Notes under the pieces: generated by a model
The model's input: only the letters and a program-made list of their open reading frames with translations
Database searches by the model: none
What the model was told of the DNA's origin: nothing
Assembly: GCA_944739405.2 (NCBI GenBank)
Contig: OX123183.2
Location: 95,742,729 to 95,806,728, forward strand
Length of the DNA stretch: 64,000 bases
Origin: Euclidia mi
Taxonomy: Eukaryota > Arthropoda > Insecta > Lepidoptera > Erebidae
Direction of reading: 5' to 3'
Made by a program: the position numbers and the translations under genes
In this document: positions 31,511 to 41,271 of the stretch, piece by piece
How the letters are laid out: each line of letters opens with the position of its first letter
Numbering within the stretch: the first letter of the stretch is position 1

Positions 31511-32249
31511 TACAACTCTAAAAAAATCGAGCAGTGTCCAACGTTAGCGATAGCAAGCAACGTGATATGATGCGACGCAAACAAATTGCCAAAGCCTGCC
31601 GTGCCGCATTAGCCAATCTGGTATATTTCGTACAATACATAATCTAAGTGACAGTTTCTTAGCATCGCATCGCAATGCATCGCTCATTAGTTTATGAATA
31701 CTTTTTGTCAATAGATTTTATGGCTAAAACGAACAATTAAACACGTGATTTTTTTAGTACTGTCTGTCTGGCAAGTCTTTGCAAAGCACTGTCCGGCGTC
31801 AACAGCAAAAACTACAATTTCAATATTTTAGTTGTTTACTTCTACGGCTTAAATATATCGACACATACTAAAGTTAGACATTTGACCAAAAATATTTATC
31901 GATAAATCATCACTGTTACGAACAACACTCGGTTTCCTAACTCTATGTTTTGTCTATTGTTTGCCTACCACGAGGATAAGAGCGTGCTGCTAAACCTATC
32001 GACAGCTCTTTCTTTCATATTGCATGTGCCATTAGAAAGAAGATATCAATCATAGCAACCGCCGTTGTTATTTAGTGTTACTTCTATGCCTTAGGTTATA
32101 TTTCTTTGTCCCAGCCCTTTCGGAAGAGTATTGTGACTAACATTATGATACGATTTTTTTGACACCAGTATGCGCCGTGCGCTGTTATCTGATCTAGTGA
32201 TATGATTAAATTATTAAAAATTATGCAACGGGTCTGAATCGTGTTAATA

Positions 32250-33430
32250 AACGAAAAGAAAGATGAAATACCTTTCTATTTGTCCCGACGTTTCGGCAAG
32301 GGTTACACCAGCCGTGGTCACGGGATGACTGATGTTCGTCAGCGCTGCCTCCGAGAAGTGCGGGTTTTGGAACCTACCCTCACTTGGTCTTCACAATTAT
32401 TAACATTATTATGTTCGGAACTGTCGGTACTTCGACACACAACACTAATGATATCTTCACACTGGCGCGTAATATCACCTCGTCGGTGTCTACATTTGCT
32501 GATGACAGGATTCCAAGATGTAGATAACCGGTAACCATCCTCCCGGTTGAAATATGCGTGCTTTTTAATTTCAACCGCTTCCCGTGTTATTCTTGAAAAA
32601 TAGTGACGGTCTGTGGAGAGAACCTGGGGCCGATGTAGCTCAATCCAGTGATTGGATCCTGACTCCAACAAATGCTCAGCTATGGCCGACTTGGTGGTTT
32701 GTCGGTTTTTGACGGCCTTTATGTGTTCCTTAACTCGTTCGGCGATGGTCCTTTTTGTTTGCCCGATGTAGGAACTACTACAGCTGCAATCCACCTTGTA
32801 CACGCCTGGTGTTTGAAAACGGATGACATCCTTTGGAGTACGCAGGCAATTTGCTACTTTGGAGTACGGACTATATACAGTCTTAATGGAGTATTTTTGT
32901 AGTACTGTTCCAACTTTATCCGTTACTCCTTTTATGTAGGGCATGAACGCTGGCGCTCTGTTCACTTCAGTTAGTCTCGACGTTTTCCTTGAACCTCGCA
33001 TATTGTGTTTGTAACCGTTGCTTGAGTATCTCCCGAACATGTGTGAGCTCACTATCTAAGTGTTCGGGGTCGCAAATGTCATATGCTCTGTTTGTCAATA
33101 AAGCAATAACGGATTGTTAATGTCGCGGGTGATGATGTGAATTTGCGTGTAAGTACCTGTCCGTGTGTGTGGGCTTCCTGTAAACAGTGTGTGACAGGTT
33201 TCCATTTTCTCTCACCTTGATCTTCACATCGAGGAAGGCTAACGATCTGTCTGTCTCCATTTCATAAGTGAACCTTATATTAGGGTGTATATGGAGCTCA
33301 AGTGATCTGCTAATTGTTCTACAACCTGTTTGTTACCCTTTATAATACAGAACACGTCATCGACATATCTTTTCCATATCTTTACGTGGAACGCTTGTAG
33401 TTCGATCCTTTCTTCAAAATGCTAGCACTA
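32250..33430 (-). pseudogene. Penelope-like element: RT tail and GIY-YIG endonuclease
   Basis: The minus-strand frame 33052-32339 (237 codons) contains a GIY-YIG endonuclease: PGVYKVDCSCSSSYIGQTKR followed by T-I-A-E-R-V-K-E-H, then AIAEHLLESGSNHWI and KKHAYFNREDGYRLS. It is preceded (33430-33060) by the end of a reverse transcriptase with RYVDDVFCIIKG (catalytic Asp pair at about 33352-33370), broken by frameshifts and a stop. RT plus GIY-YIG is the signature of Penelope-like elements, which insert without LINE-type endonucleases. The RT core upstream of RYVDD is missing. A possible degenerate hammerhead ribozyme is at 32282-32324. Confidence 0.85.
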
Positions 33431-33454
33431 AATTCTAACACTGACACGATTTTT

Positions 33455-34400
33455 AGGGTACCGTACCTCGAAAGGAAAAAACGGAACCCTTATAGGATCA
33501 CTTTGTTGTCCGTCCATCTGTCAAGACCCTTTTTCTCAGGAATGCGTGGAGGTATCAAACTGAAATTTATAATAAATACTCGAATCTACGGTTCCATAGA
33601 GCTGTAAAAAAATCAAACTTCTAATCCAACGCAATCAAAAGATACAGCCATGTATGCGACAAATTGCAGCATATTTTCAAACTCGCATTGGAATCAAAAT
33701 CTACAGGGTACTTCCCGTGAACTCAGAATCTTGAAATTTGGTACGAAGCAACGTCTTATATCACATATGAAGGAAAAATTGCGAAAACCGTAAATTTTTT
33801 GTTACAGCATATAAAAAAAATGTTTTAATATATTTAAAGTTACTACCCCTTTCTCTTGAACGCGTGGAGGTATTAAATTGAAATTCATATCAAATACTCA
33901 AGTATATAATACCGTTAGGCTGCAACAAAATCATGCTTCTATGTTAACGCAATCAAAAGAAAGAGCAATATAAGCATATTTTCAAACTCACGCCTACTCT
34001 CAAGTGAATCAAAACCTACAGGGTACTTCCCGTGAACTCAGAATCTTGAAATTTGGTACCAAGCAACGCCTTATAGCACATATAAAGGAAAAATTGCGAA
34101 AACCGTAAATTTTTAGTTACATCATAATTATAATGAAATATTTTTAATAAATTTAAAGTTACTACCCCATTCTCTTGAACGCGTAGAGATATTAAATTGA
34201 AATTCATAGCAAATACTCAAGTATATAACACCGTTAGGCTGTAACAAAATCAAACTTCTATGTCTATGCAATCAAAAGAAAGAGCAATATAATCATATTT
34301 TCAAACTCGCGACTACTCGCTAGGGTCATCAAAACCTACAGGGTACTTTCCGTGAACTCAAAATCTTGAAATTTGGTACGAAGCATTGCGCAAACATTTT
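33455..34400 (+). repeat. Three-copy tandem repeat of about 316 bp in a dispersed repeat
   Basis: After a start like that at 24823 (AGGGTACCGTACCTCGAAAG), units begin near 33540, 33860 and 34176 with GGAGGTATYAAAYTGAAATT-type sequence. Each includes CTACAGGGTACTTCCCGTGA, CAGAATCTTGAAATTTGGTA and, in the first two units, AAAAATTGCGAAAACCGTAA. The third copy is cut short near 34400. Confidence 0.8.
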
Positions 34401-34449
34401 TCAGACGTCATCATAGATCCTATTATTCATTCCTCTCATGCAGTAAGTA

Positions 34450-35000
34450 TTATTTGTTGAAACCTGGGGGTGTCGCAAAGACATTTTTGAAATTTAGATT
34501 TTATGAGGTGTATGATGGTCCAGCTATAATGGTGCAGCTATAATGCAAATCCAGGTTGGGGATCAATCGCGTATGTACGTCGTAATCTCAAGGATGCCGT
34601 GATAGATGGATCAGGTAAAAGATATAAGTAATTAAATAACCCAGACGCTGCAAACGGCCATTGCATGAATGCTTGCATTTCGAAATGTTTAATGTCAGAG
34701 TGATACCTGTATATAGGTCACCACAATGTCCAATTAATGTTGCAATAGAATTCATAAATACAACAATATACGGCAGCAACCTCAATAGGTATAATTCATG
34801 TTCTCGTCTGATTGTCATGGGAGACTTCAATATTGATTTTAGAATGGATCCCCAAAATGGAATTTCCACATATTTTTCATCTACAAAGATGTTTCCGTTA
34901 ATAAACACTAACACAACACGAAGTAGTACAACTATAGACAACGTTTTTTCAAACCTCAATATTCAATGTAGTACTATTCATACCTTTTTCCAAATTTGAT
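34450..35000 (+). pseudogene. EEP-type endonuclease fragment of a transposon
   Basis: A 112-codon frame from 34661 has VIPVYRSPQCP, SRLIVMGDFNIDFR and TTIDNVFSN, the order of an EEP endonuclease (GDFN and the later ID motif). Upstream bases (34545-34600) read like its first part (WGSIAYVRR) in another frame. The parent could be a LINE or an endonuclease-bearing Helitron; the sequence here does not decide. Confidence 0.55.
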
Positions 35001-35066
35001 ACTTAATGCCATACTTTGAAATTTTCATTTCCTTTTCTATGTTTTTTTTTATTTACATAAAGTATC

Positions 35067-36115
35067 ATAACTTCACGCCTTTTCATCCCTGAAGGGGTAT
35101 GCAGAGGTGTATTACACACCCTCACTTCGCCAGTTATGTTTCGGTCCCAATGTAATAGGTTATACTTGCGTCTTCAGCGGAGGAGTTGCAGGAGATGGTA
35201 ACAATCATGCATGGTGCGTTAGAGAGGAAAGGAATGAAAGTGAATGTAAGTAAAACGAAAGTTATGGTTTTTGAAAAGGAGGAATGCGTTACGGCTTGTA
35301 ATGTTATGATCGATGAACAGCGAGTGGAGCAAGTGAATGAGTTTGTATATTTAGGTACGCTGTTTACAAGGGATGGTAAGAATGTAGAAGATATTGAAAG
35401 AAGAGTTAATGCAGGTAATAGAGTGAATGGAGCTTTGAAGGCGTTTATGAATAGCCAAAACGTGTCCAAAAAGACACGTTTGGCTGTCCATAGTGGGGGT
35501 TTTTGTAGGTACCTACTCTTATGTATGGTAGTGATAGTTGGGAATGGCAGAAGAGTCATGAAAGTAGAATAAATGCTGTAGAAATGAGTGCACTGCGTAG
35601 TATGTGTGGTGTTTCTTTGACTGACAGAGTAAAGAATTGTGTGATAAGAGAGTGTTGTGGGGTAAAAGAAGATGTAGTGACAAGCATCGAGAAAGGTATG
35701 CTAAGATGGTTTGGGCACGTGGAGAGGATGGATGACGAAAGACTGACCAGATTGGAGACATCCTAAAAACAGGACAGGTTAGAAGCACCCTTAACAGAAG
35801 AGCATGCATGAGGAATCTGATGGGAGTGAATTAAGCAAGAGGGATATGTCAGGATCGTTGCAAATGGCGTTGCGTAGTCTCTGCCTACCCCTCCGGGAAA
35901 CAGGCGTGAGTCTATGTATTTATGTATGTAATAGGAGGCTAGCCTATAGCCATCTACCGGGCACATTACCAAGCGAGCGATAATTTTCATTTTAAACACA
36001 CACATATGTAACTCCAAAAAGTCAGTGATGTGTGCCCGGGGTACCTGGGGATCGAACCTGAGATGACAGTCCCGGCAGTCCGTTACGTACTCCACTGGGC
36101 TATCGCCGCTTACAT
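35067..36115 (-). mobile_element. tRNA-headed SINE split by an RTE LINE insertion
   Basis: SINE tail and core at 35067-35159 and the rest of the core plus head at 35936-36115, all on the minus strand. Joining them across the insertion gives a normal GCGGCGATAGCC-type SINE. The junction is the 10-bp sequence ATGTAATAGG found on both sides. Confidence 0.85.
35160..35925 (+). pseudogene. RTE-type LINE, 5'-truncated insertion with target-site duplication
   Basis: The plus strand encodes the RT C-terminal part: VNVSKTKVMVF and NEFVYLGTLFTRDGKNVEDI, then after a frameshift YGSDSWEWQKSHESRINAVE, LRSMCGVSLTDR, LRWFGHVERMDDERL and, with further damage, the tail CTGCCTACCCCTCCGGGAAA followed by CAGGCGTGAGTCTATG. 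It is flanked by ATGTAATAGG (35150-35159 and 35926-35935). The lack of a 5' half is typical of incomplete reverse transcription. Confidence 0.85.
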
Positions 36116-36377
36116 ATTTTTGTTATTTAATTTATTTATTAAGAATATTAATTATTGTTTTATTTTATGTGCAAATAGTCACCTAGTAATAGTTTTATTT
36201 TCATCGCATATAATTATTAAAATTACTTTACAAGTATTTTTGTAACAGATTTCTAATAGTCACTAAAAACTTTGTAAATCAATAACTTTGATAAAAATCT
36301 TACCATCATTCATCAACAGACTTTTGCAAGGCTGCTGCAAGGCTGGTATAGGTATTTAAGTTATATTATAAAATAAG

Positions 36378-36775
36378 CCGTGTGGTTGACGGCATAGAAT
36401 ACAAGTGTCACCACCCCCTATCTTCCCGTTGTGTCGTAAGAGGCGACTAAGGGATAACACGATGCAAATACCATCTTTGCGTAGAGACGGAAAACTCGAC
36501 ATCAAACCCTATACGACTGCCTCGTTGGTCTCGCGGCATAAATGTGCGCGTGGGATCGTGAGGTCCCGGGTTCGATTCCTGGGCCGGGCACTGTTATTGG
36601 GTTTTTCTGTCACGAAATTCTCAGTAGCAGCACGGAGTCTGGAAATGTGCCCGGTACGGCAATAGGCTCGCCCCTTATTACGTGGGACTAAGATATGTCT
36701 GGCGAAGAGTGGGTGTAGCTCTGCCTACCCCTTCGGGGATAAAAGGCGTGACGATATGTATGTATGTAATTTATA
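36378..36775 (+). mobile_element. Composite SINE of about 400 bp with an extra 5' module
   Basis: A 5' module (CGTGTGGTTGACGGCATAGA, CGTAAGAGGCGACTAAGGGA) precedes a tRNA-like head (TGGTCTCGCGGC; B box GGTTCGATTCCTGGG), the shared core and the tail with (TATG)n. The same composite is at 54755-55155. Confidence 0.75.
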
Positions 36776-37605
36776 ATTGTCATGTAGGTACATAATTGTC
36801 ATGTGTATGTATGTATGTATAAAATAAGCGATTTATGTTAATATAAAATAAAGGATGACTGATTACAAACGACAAAGACACCTTTTTCTTTAATTGATGC
36901 TCCTCCAGCTTTCCATACTGTAATGTTATGGATTTCATTTTGCAATAAAAATACCATAACTATGACTGGTGAACTTTTACTTATTTAGCTACAGATTTGT
37001 ACGGAACCCTCGGTGCGCGAGTCCGACTCGCACTTGACCGGTTTTTTTTACTCCTGTACCTATGCGCCTGGCGTGGATAGATATGATAAAATTACTAATA
37101 TGGGTATAAAAACAAAGGAGATGGCGATAAAATAGTAAAAATAAAGCGTTGTATTTTTTAATTCAGCATTATAAAAAAATAAAATGAACAAACATTTTAA
37201 AAAATATACATATAAAAGAATATACATACAAAACATACAAATCGGTCCAGCCGTTTCGGATGAGTATTTTAACTAACACTGTGACATGAGAATATTATAT
37301 AGGTATATAGATAACGTTAGATTCAAACATAATCGCTTTGTCAACGTAGGAATCAGCAGCAGAGTTTATTTAGGTATTATTACATCACGGTTAGTTTTAT
37401 CCTATGGCGTTGCATACATTTTTATTCACGGTATAAAATTTGCAACCTAAAGAGCTAAATCTGTTTCTGACCAGCTACCACATACGGAGTAATTTTGTTA
37501 AACCACTGATTTCTAAATTTTACCGCGTCATAGCTCAAAGTGTAACTCAACGTGATTTTAAATACGATTCTCTTTGTATCACAACGCCACAATAAACGTT
37601 TAATA

Positions 37606-39758
37606 ATGTTCAAATATATAATTTGTATTTCATTTTATATAATCACAGCCATGTCTGTATTGGAAAACGTAAGTACCTACTATTTTATTTGTTTTTAAGG
37701 AAGGATCGAGATACAAACAGAAGACTTTTCACTGATTTTATAGTCTACTTTGAATTAATTCTTTATTGCAACAAGGTGATTACATATGTATTGTATGTAC
37801 TTCTGACTTCAAAACTAGCGTGAGCTGTATGTTGAGAATTAAAGAGATACATTAATAATATTTAACATTTAAATATAAATAAAAGGGCTTTCACTGTAAG
37901 TATATAACTTACAGTGAAAGCCCATGTTGTTCAGGATAAAAAGAAGCACTTATGATCTTTTTCTATAGCCATAGTCTTCCTAGGCTAGGGTTATGTAAAG
38001 TTCCCTAGCAAATGATTCCTCATCTTACCTGCCTATACTTTTTCAGATCTTGACTGTTATAAATAGTAGGTGCCGCTTGTTTGCTTATCTGTGAACGGAA
38101 TTTTAATGGAAGGAATTCTTAAAACCACCGCCGTTGGCCTCTTTTGGGTAAACAACTTCTCAATAGAAGATTCGTCAGATAAAAAAAAAAATGAGAAACT
38201 TATATAACAATACTTAAGTGTCAACTTTAAATGCTACACAGAACTGATATTCTGCCAAATCTGATATCTAACCAGATTAGATTAGGTACGCCAGCACACT
38301 TCGAATTAATGACGCTTATTTGAAGAAACCCAAATAGCGATGTATTAAGATATCAAACTTGTACATTTATGTATAAAATAACATAATTGTATACATTTCA
38401 GGGTGAATTTGAAGTAATTCTTACAAAACATGAAGTTTGTAAAGGACCTAAACATGTAAATTGCAGTGCAAGTACAGCAGATATTGAAGAAGATAGATAT
38501 ATTTCATACGATTTGCATGTCATCGAAGATATGGAAATTATTAAAGTACGACATTTTTATTGTTATAAAGTATCATTTGGAGAACATTAGTTTATATAAA
38601 ACTGACCAGCTGACACTAAATACGCAATCCTTCAAATAATCTAAATTTATTGTTAGTTTCTGAAAGCAGCCACAAGATAATAGTTACAAGAAACTAAAAA
38701 GTATTGAAGCAACTGACACAAAGAACTTCTGGAAGTTCAACAGAGTTCGGTCCGAGTTTGTATTCAGAGCAACAATTTGTGTACAACATACCAGACGATC
38801 TGTGTGTATCTATTTCCTATATACATGGACTTTAGAAATTGCTAGTTTCGTCCTTGATAAAATTGTCATCATTACAGCGTCATTGCCGTTGCGATCACAA
38901 AACTTTCACCTTTGAGTTCGGAATCTGTATTTTAGTCCTACAAGGCTTGACAGAATTAGCTATCCTATCTATACTGCTACTACAATCAGATGTCAGCAAC
39001 CCAATATTGTGGTAAAAATCCCTTGGTTTATTACATTCAGGTACCTATACAAGTATACTTATTTGAGAATATTGGCTCCCCGTAACTGCTTTCAAATATC
39101 CTCACGACAGTCAAACGCTATATGTTGCACTGAGTGAATATGAACTGACAATTATTGAGACCACGACAGAGTTGCATAACTTGATTTTTTTATTACTTCT
39201 TGCGATGGCCCTCGAGTTCCATGACTTAGAATTCAAGACGAGAATTTTATTTTCAGGGTAAGGTAATCGGCATATTAAACAACACAGAAGTACTTAACAT
39301 GGAAATAAAGAACACATGTGACAGCATTCTCTTCAGGCCTATGTTTCAGATGATTTTTACTCAATTAGGGAGCTGCGGTATTTATAAAGTAATTTTAACT
39401 TTTTACGACAAATATTATAACGTTTGAAAAGTAGAGATGGCACTCAATTATATTTTTTATAATATCATTTTGATTTGCATTAGTTTATGAAATATCTGTT
39501 AGCTTGTTTGCTATAACTTCTTTACGCATTTTTCAGGGTGATTACCAATTTCGCATAAACTTATCTGAAGTGGTGCATAAGTTTTACGGCGGCAAATCAA
39601 TTTATGGCAACTGGTCCTTTTATATTCTCTTATATAACGACTACTGCAACTTGGATTGTAGTCGTCTTCACCTCACTACATTCTCGAAGAGTTCTTCTGG
39701 AACTACTGATTATGGCGAATGGAGAATTGCAAAATTTGTAAACAAAAATAAAATATAA
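37606..39758 (+). CDS. G5: secreted six-cysteine family protein with long C-terminal tail
   Basis: Exons 37606-37668, 38402-38545, 39257-39388 and 39537-39758 join in phase 0 for 186 residues, the longest in the array. Exon 1 (21 codons, MFKYIICISFYIIT...) is a signal peptide; its start context and first codons nearly match G6. Exon 2 has VCKGPKHVNCSAS. Exon 3 has NTCDSILFRPMF and SCGIYK. Exon 4 has GDYQFRINLS, KFYGGKSIYGNW and CNLDC, then a Ser/Thr/Lys-rich tail of about 20 residues not seen in most paralogues. Sequons NCS and NWS are present. AATAAA (39747-39752) lies inside the last codons. It is clear of large insertions (2.15 kb). The long tail could result from a lost stop. Confidence 0.88.
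37885..37923. repeat. Perfect palindrome (17-bp arms, 5-nt loop) in G5 intron 1
   Basis: Left arm GGGCTTTCACTGTAAGT, loop ATATA, right arm its exact reverse complement. Confidence 0.9.
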
Positions 39759-40007
39759 TGTAAACGGTAATTAGATTACAAAATATATCAACATTCATCC
39801 TCAGACCTTGATCGTTAATCAATGACGATTTATAAACTCAATAATAAAATTAATTACCAGACACGCTACTGACTATTATTTTATGTGAAAAATAACAACA
39901 CAGAAACATTCGACAGAGGGCAGTTATAATTTTAAACATTAACCACGAATACTTTTATTAAGAGTGCGGCACAAATACTGATTACAGTTACTTACTGCAA
40001 AACTAAG

Positions 40008-40335
40008 GCAGCGATAGCCTAGTGGATAGACGGACAGACTGCTACGCAGAGGGTCTCAGTATTCCTCAGAGCGCACCAATAACTTTTCGAAGTTATGTGC
40101 GTATTACATTGTTAATTACTGCTTGCCGGTCAAAAGAAACACAGTGAGGAACCTGCTTACTAAGAATGTTCCATAATGTTCTCGAAAGACATGTGAAGTC
40201 TGCCAACCCGCACTATACCAGCGTGTTGGCCATAGTCCACCACGCTAGCTTCACTCTTCTTATAGTGAAAAGAGGCCCATGCCATGCAGTGGAACAGTTT
40301 ACATACAGGGCTGATGATGATGATGGCGTTGTCTA
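40008..40335 (+). repeat. SINE head fragment and RTE-type 3' end with a GAT microsatellite
   Basis: 40012-40110 resembles the GCGGCGATAGCC SINE head and middle. 40195-40335 (GTCTGCCAACCCGCACTATA...GGCCATAGTCCACCACGCT...GCTGATGATGATGATGG) resembles the 3' end of a common lepidopteran RTE LINE ending in GAT repeats. The second assignment is from memory of the repeat and is tentative. Confidence 0.45.
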
Positions 40336-40435
40336 CAAAACTATGCCACAAGTTCGTCTAAATGAGATTGTGTTCATTACAGTTTGTATTAAACACTTGT
40401 CACTTGCAGCTTGCCTATAGATAAGTGACTTCGCC

Positions 40436-41271
40436 AAATATCATACTTACAGAACAGTTAAGCAGTGCAAAATCTGTAGTGCGGAATATAAGGATAAGCT
40501 ATAGACGTAAAGATCTCTATTATAATTGGCCTGTGACATGCGGCTGTATCTCACTACTAATCAGCACTATAACTGCCTTATATGCATAGGTAATCTTTTT
40601 TTTATTTATGTCGATCAAATTTCAGCTAGACACGAATACAATCAGATTTGCCAGACAAACGAATCATTGTTGTAGCGTTAGCCCAGTTAAAATTAAGTTT
40701 TAAGTTAAAATTTACCTTAACGATGGGAAAAAACTTATTAGTTATTTGAAATAAACGGTGTCCATTAAAATTGGTTCTAAGGTCAATAATTTTAATGTCA
40801 ATATACGAAGAACTCAACCATAAAAATCATGTCCTTTATGTTGTAGGAATACATCAAACCTGTACTTCTGCAAATTAGTCACGAACTTTACAAATAAAGT
40901 AGAAAATAACGTATCCTCAGATTCTCTTTTATTAATTTCAACTTTACTATGCACAACTAAATATTAAACCATACCTCTTGTTTAGACATGTTGTTTAGTG
41001 ACATTGTACTATGAAAGGTCAAACCGTACAATAATTGAACCAGTTTAAGAACCAATTTAAGAATAATTGAACCAGTTTTCTTCGATATTTATGTATTTAA
41101 AACAAGTAATCTGATCGTGAAATACCGAGGGAAAACAATTTTAGTCATTGTCGTTTTCATCTAATTATGCGTAAAAGCAGATTTCATGATTGTATAGTAA
41201 CATTCAAATTGCCAATTCATCGTATATGAACCACATTTGATTGTACGCCGTCATTTTCAAAACGTTTAATG
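40436..41271. other. Spacer between G5 and G6: no gene seen
   Basis: AT-rich sequence without recognisable repeats or exons. It presumably holds the G6 promoter. The 14 bases ACGTTTAATRATGT around the G6 start are shared with G5. Confidence 0.5.

Larger units (their letters stand above)
27950..32110. mobile_element. Large fold-back transposon with long inverted arms and nested insertions
   Basis: The outer arms are inverted copies. The left arm is 27993-28460 plus 29325-29480 (split by about 860 bp) and the right arm is contiguous, 31505-32110. Both begin with CAAAGAAATATAACC-type ends. Between the arms lie a second inverted pair (29605-29705 with 30521-30625), an inner palindrome (29717-30154), a THAP-domain exon remnant (30895-31090) and an antisense SINE piece (31300-31510). 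The THAP remnant fits a P-element-like or other THAP-bearing transposon. The family is not certain, and no clear target-site duplication was found. Confidence 0.65.

Noticed and set aside
33530..34400. Possible CRISPR-like repeat array
   Set aside because: Units are about 316 bp, adjacent and diverged, in a eukaryotic genome; it is a tandem repeat.
34588..34959. 123-codon minus-strand frame
   Set aside because: It is antisense to the EEP endonuclease fragment, which shows real motifs.
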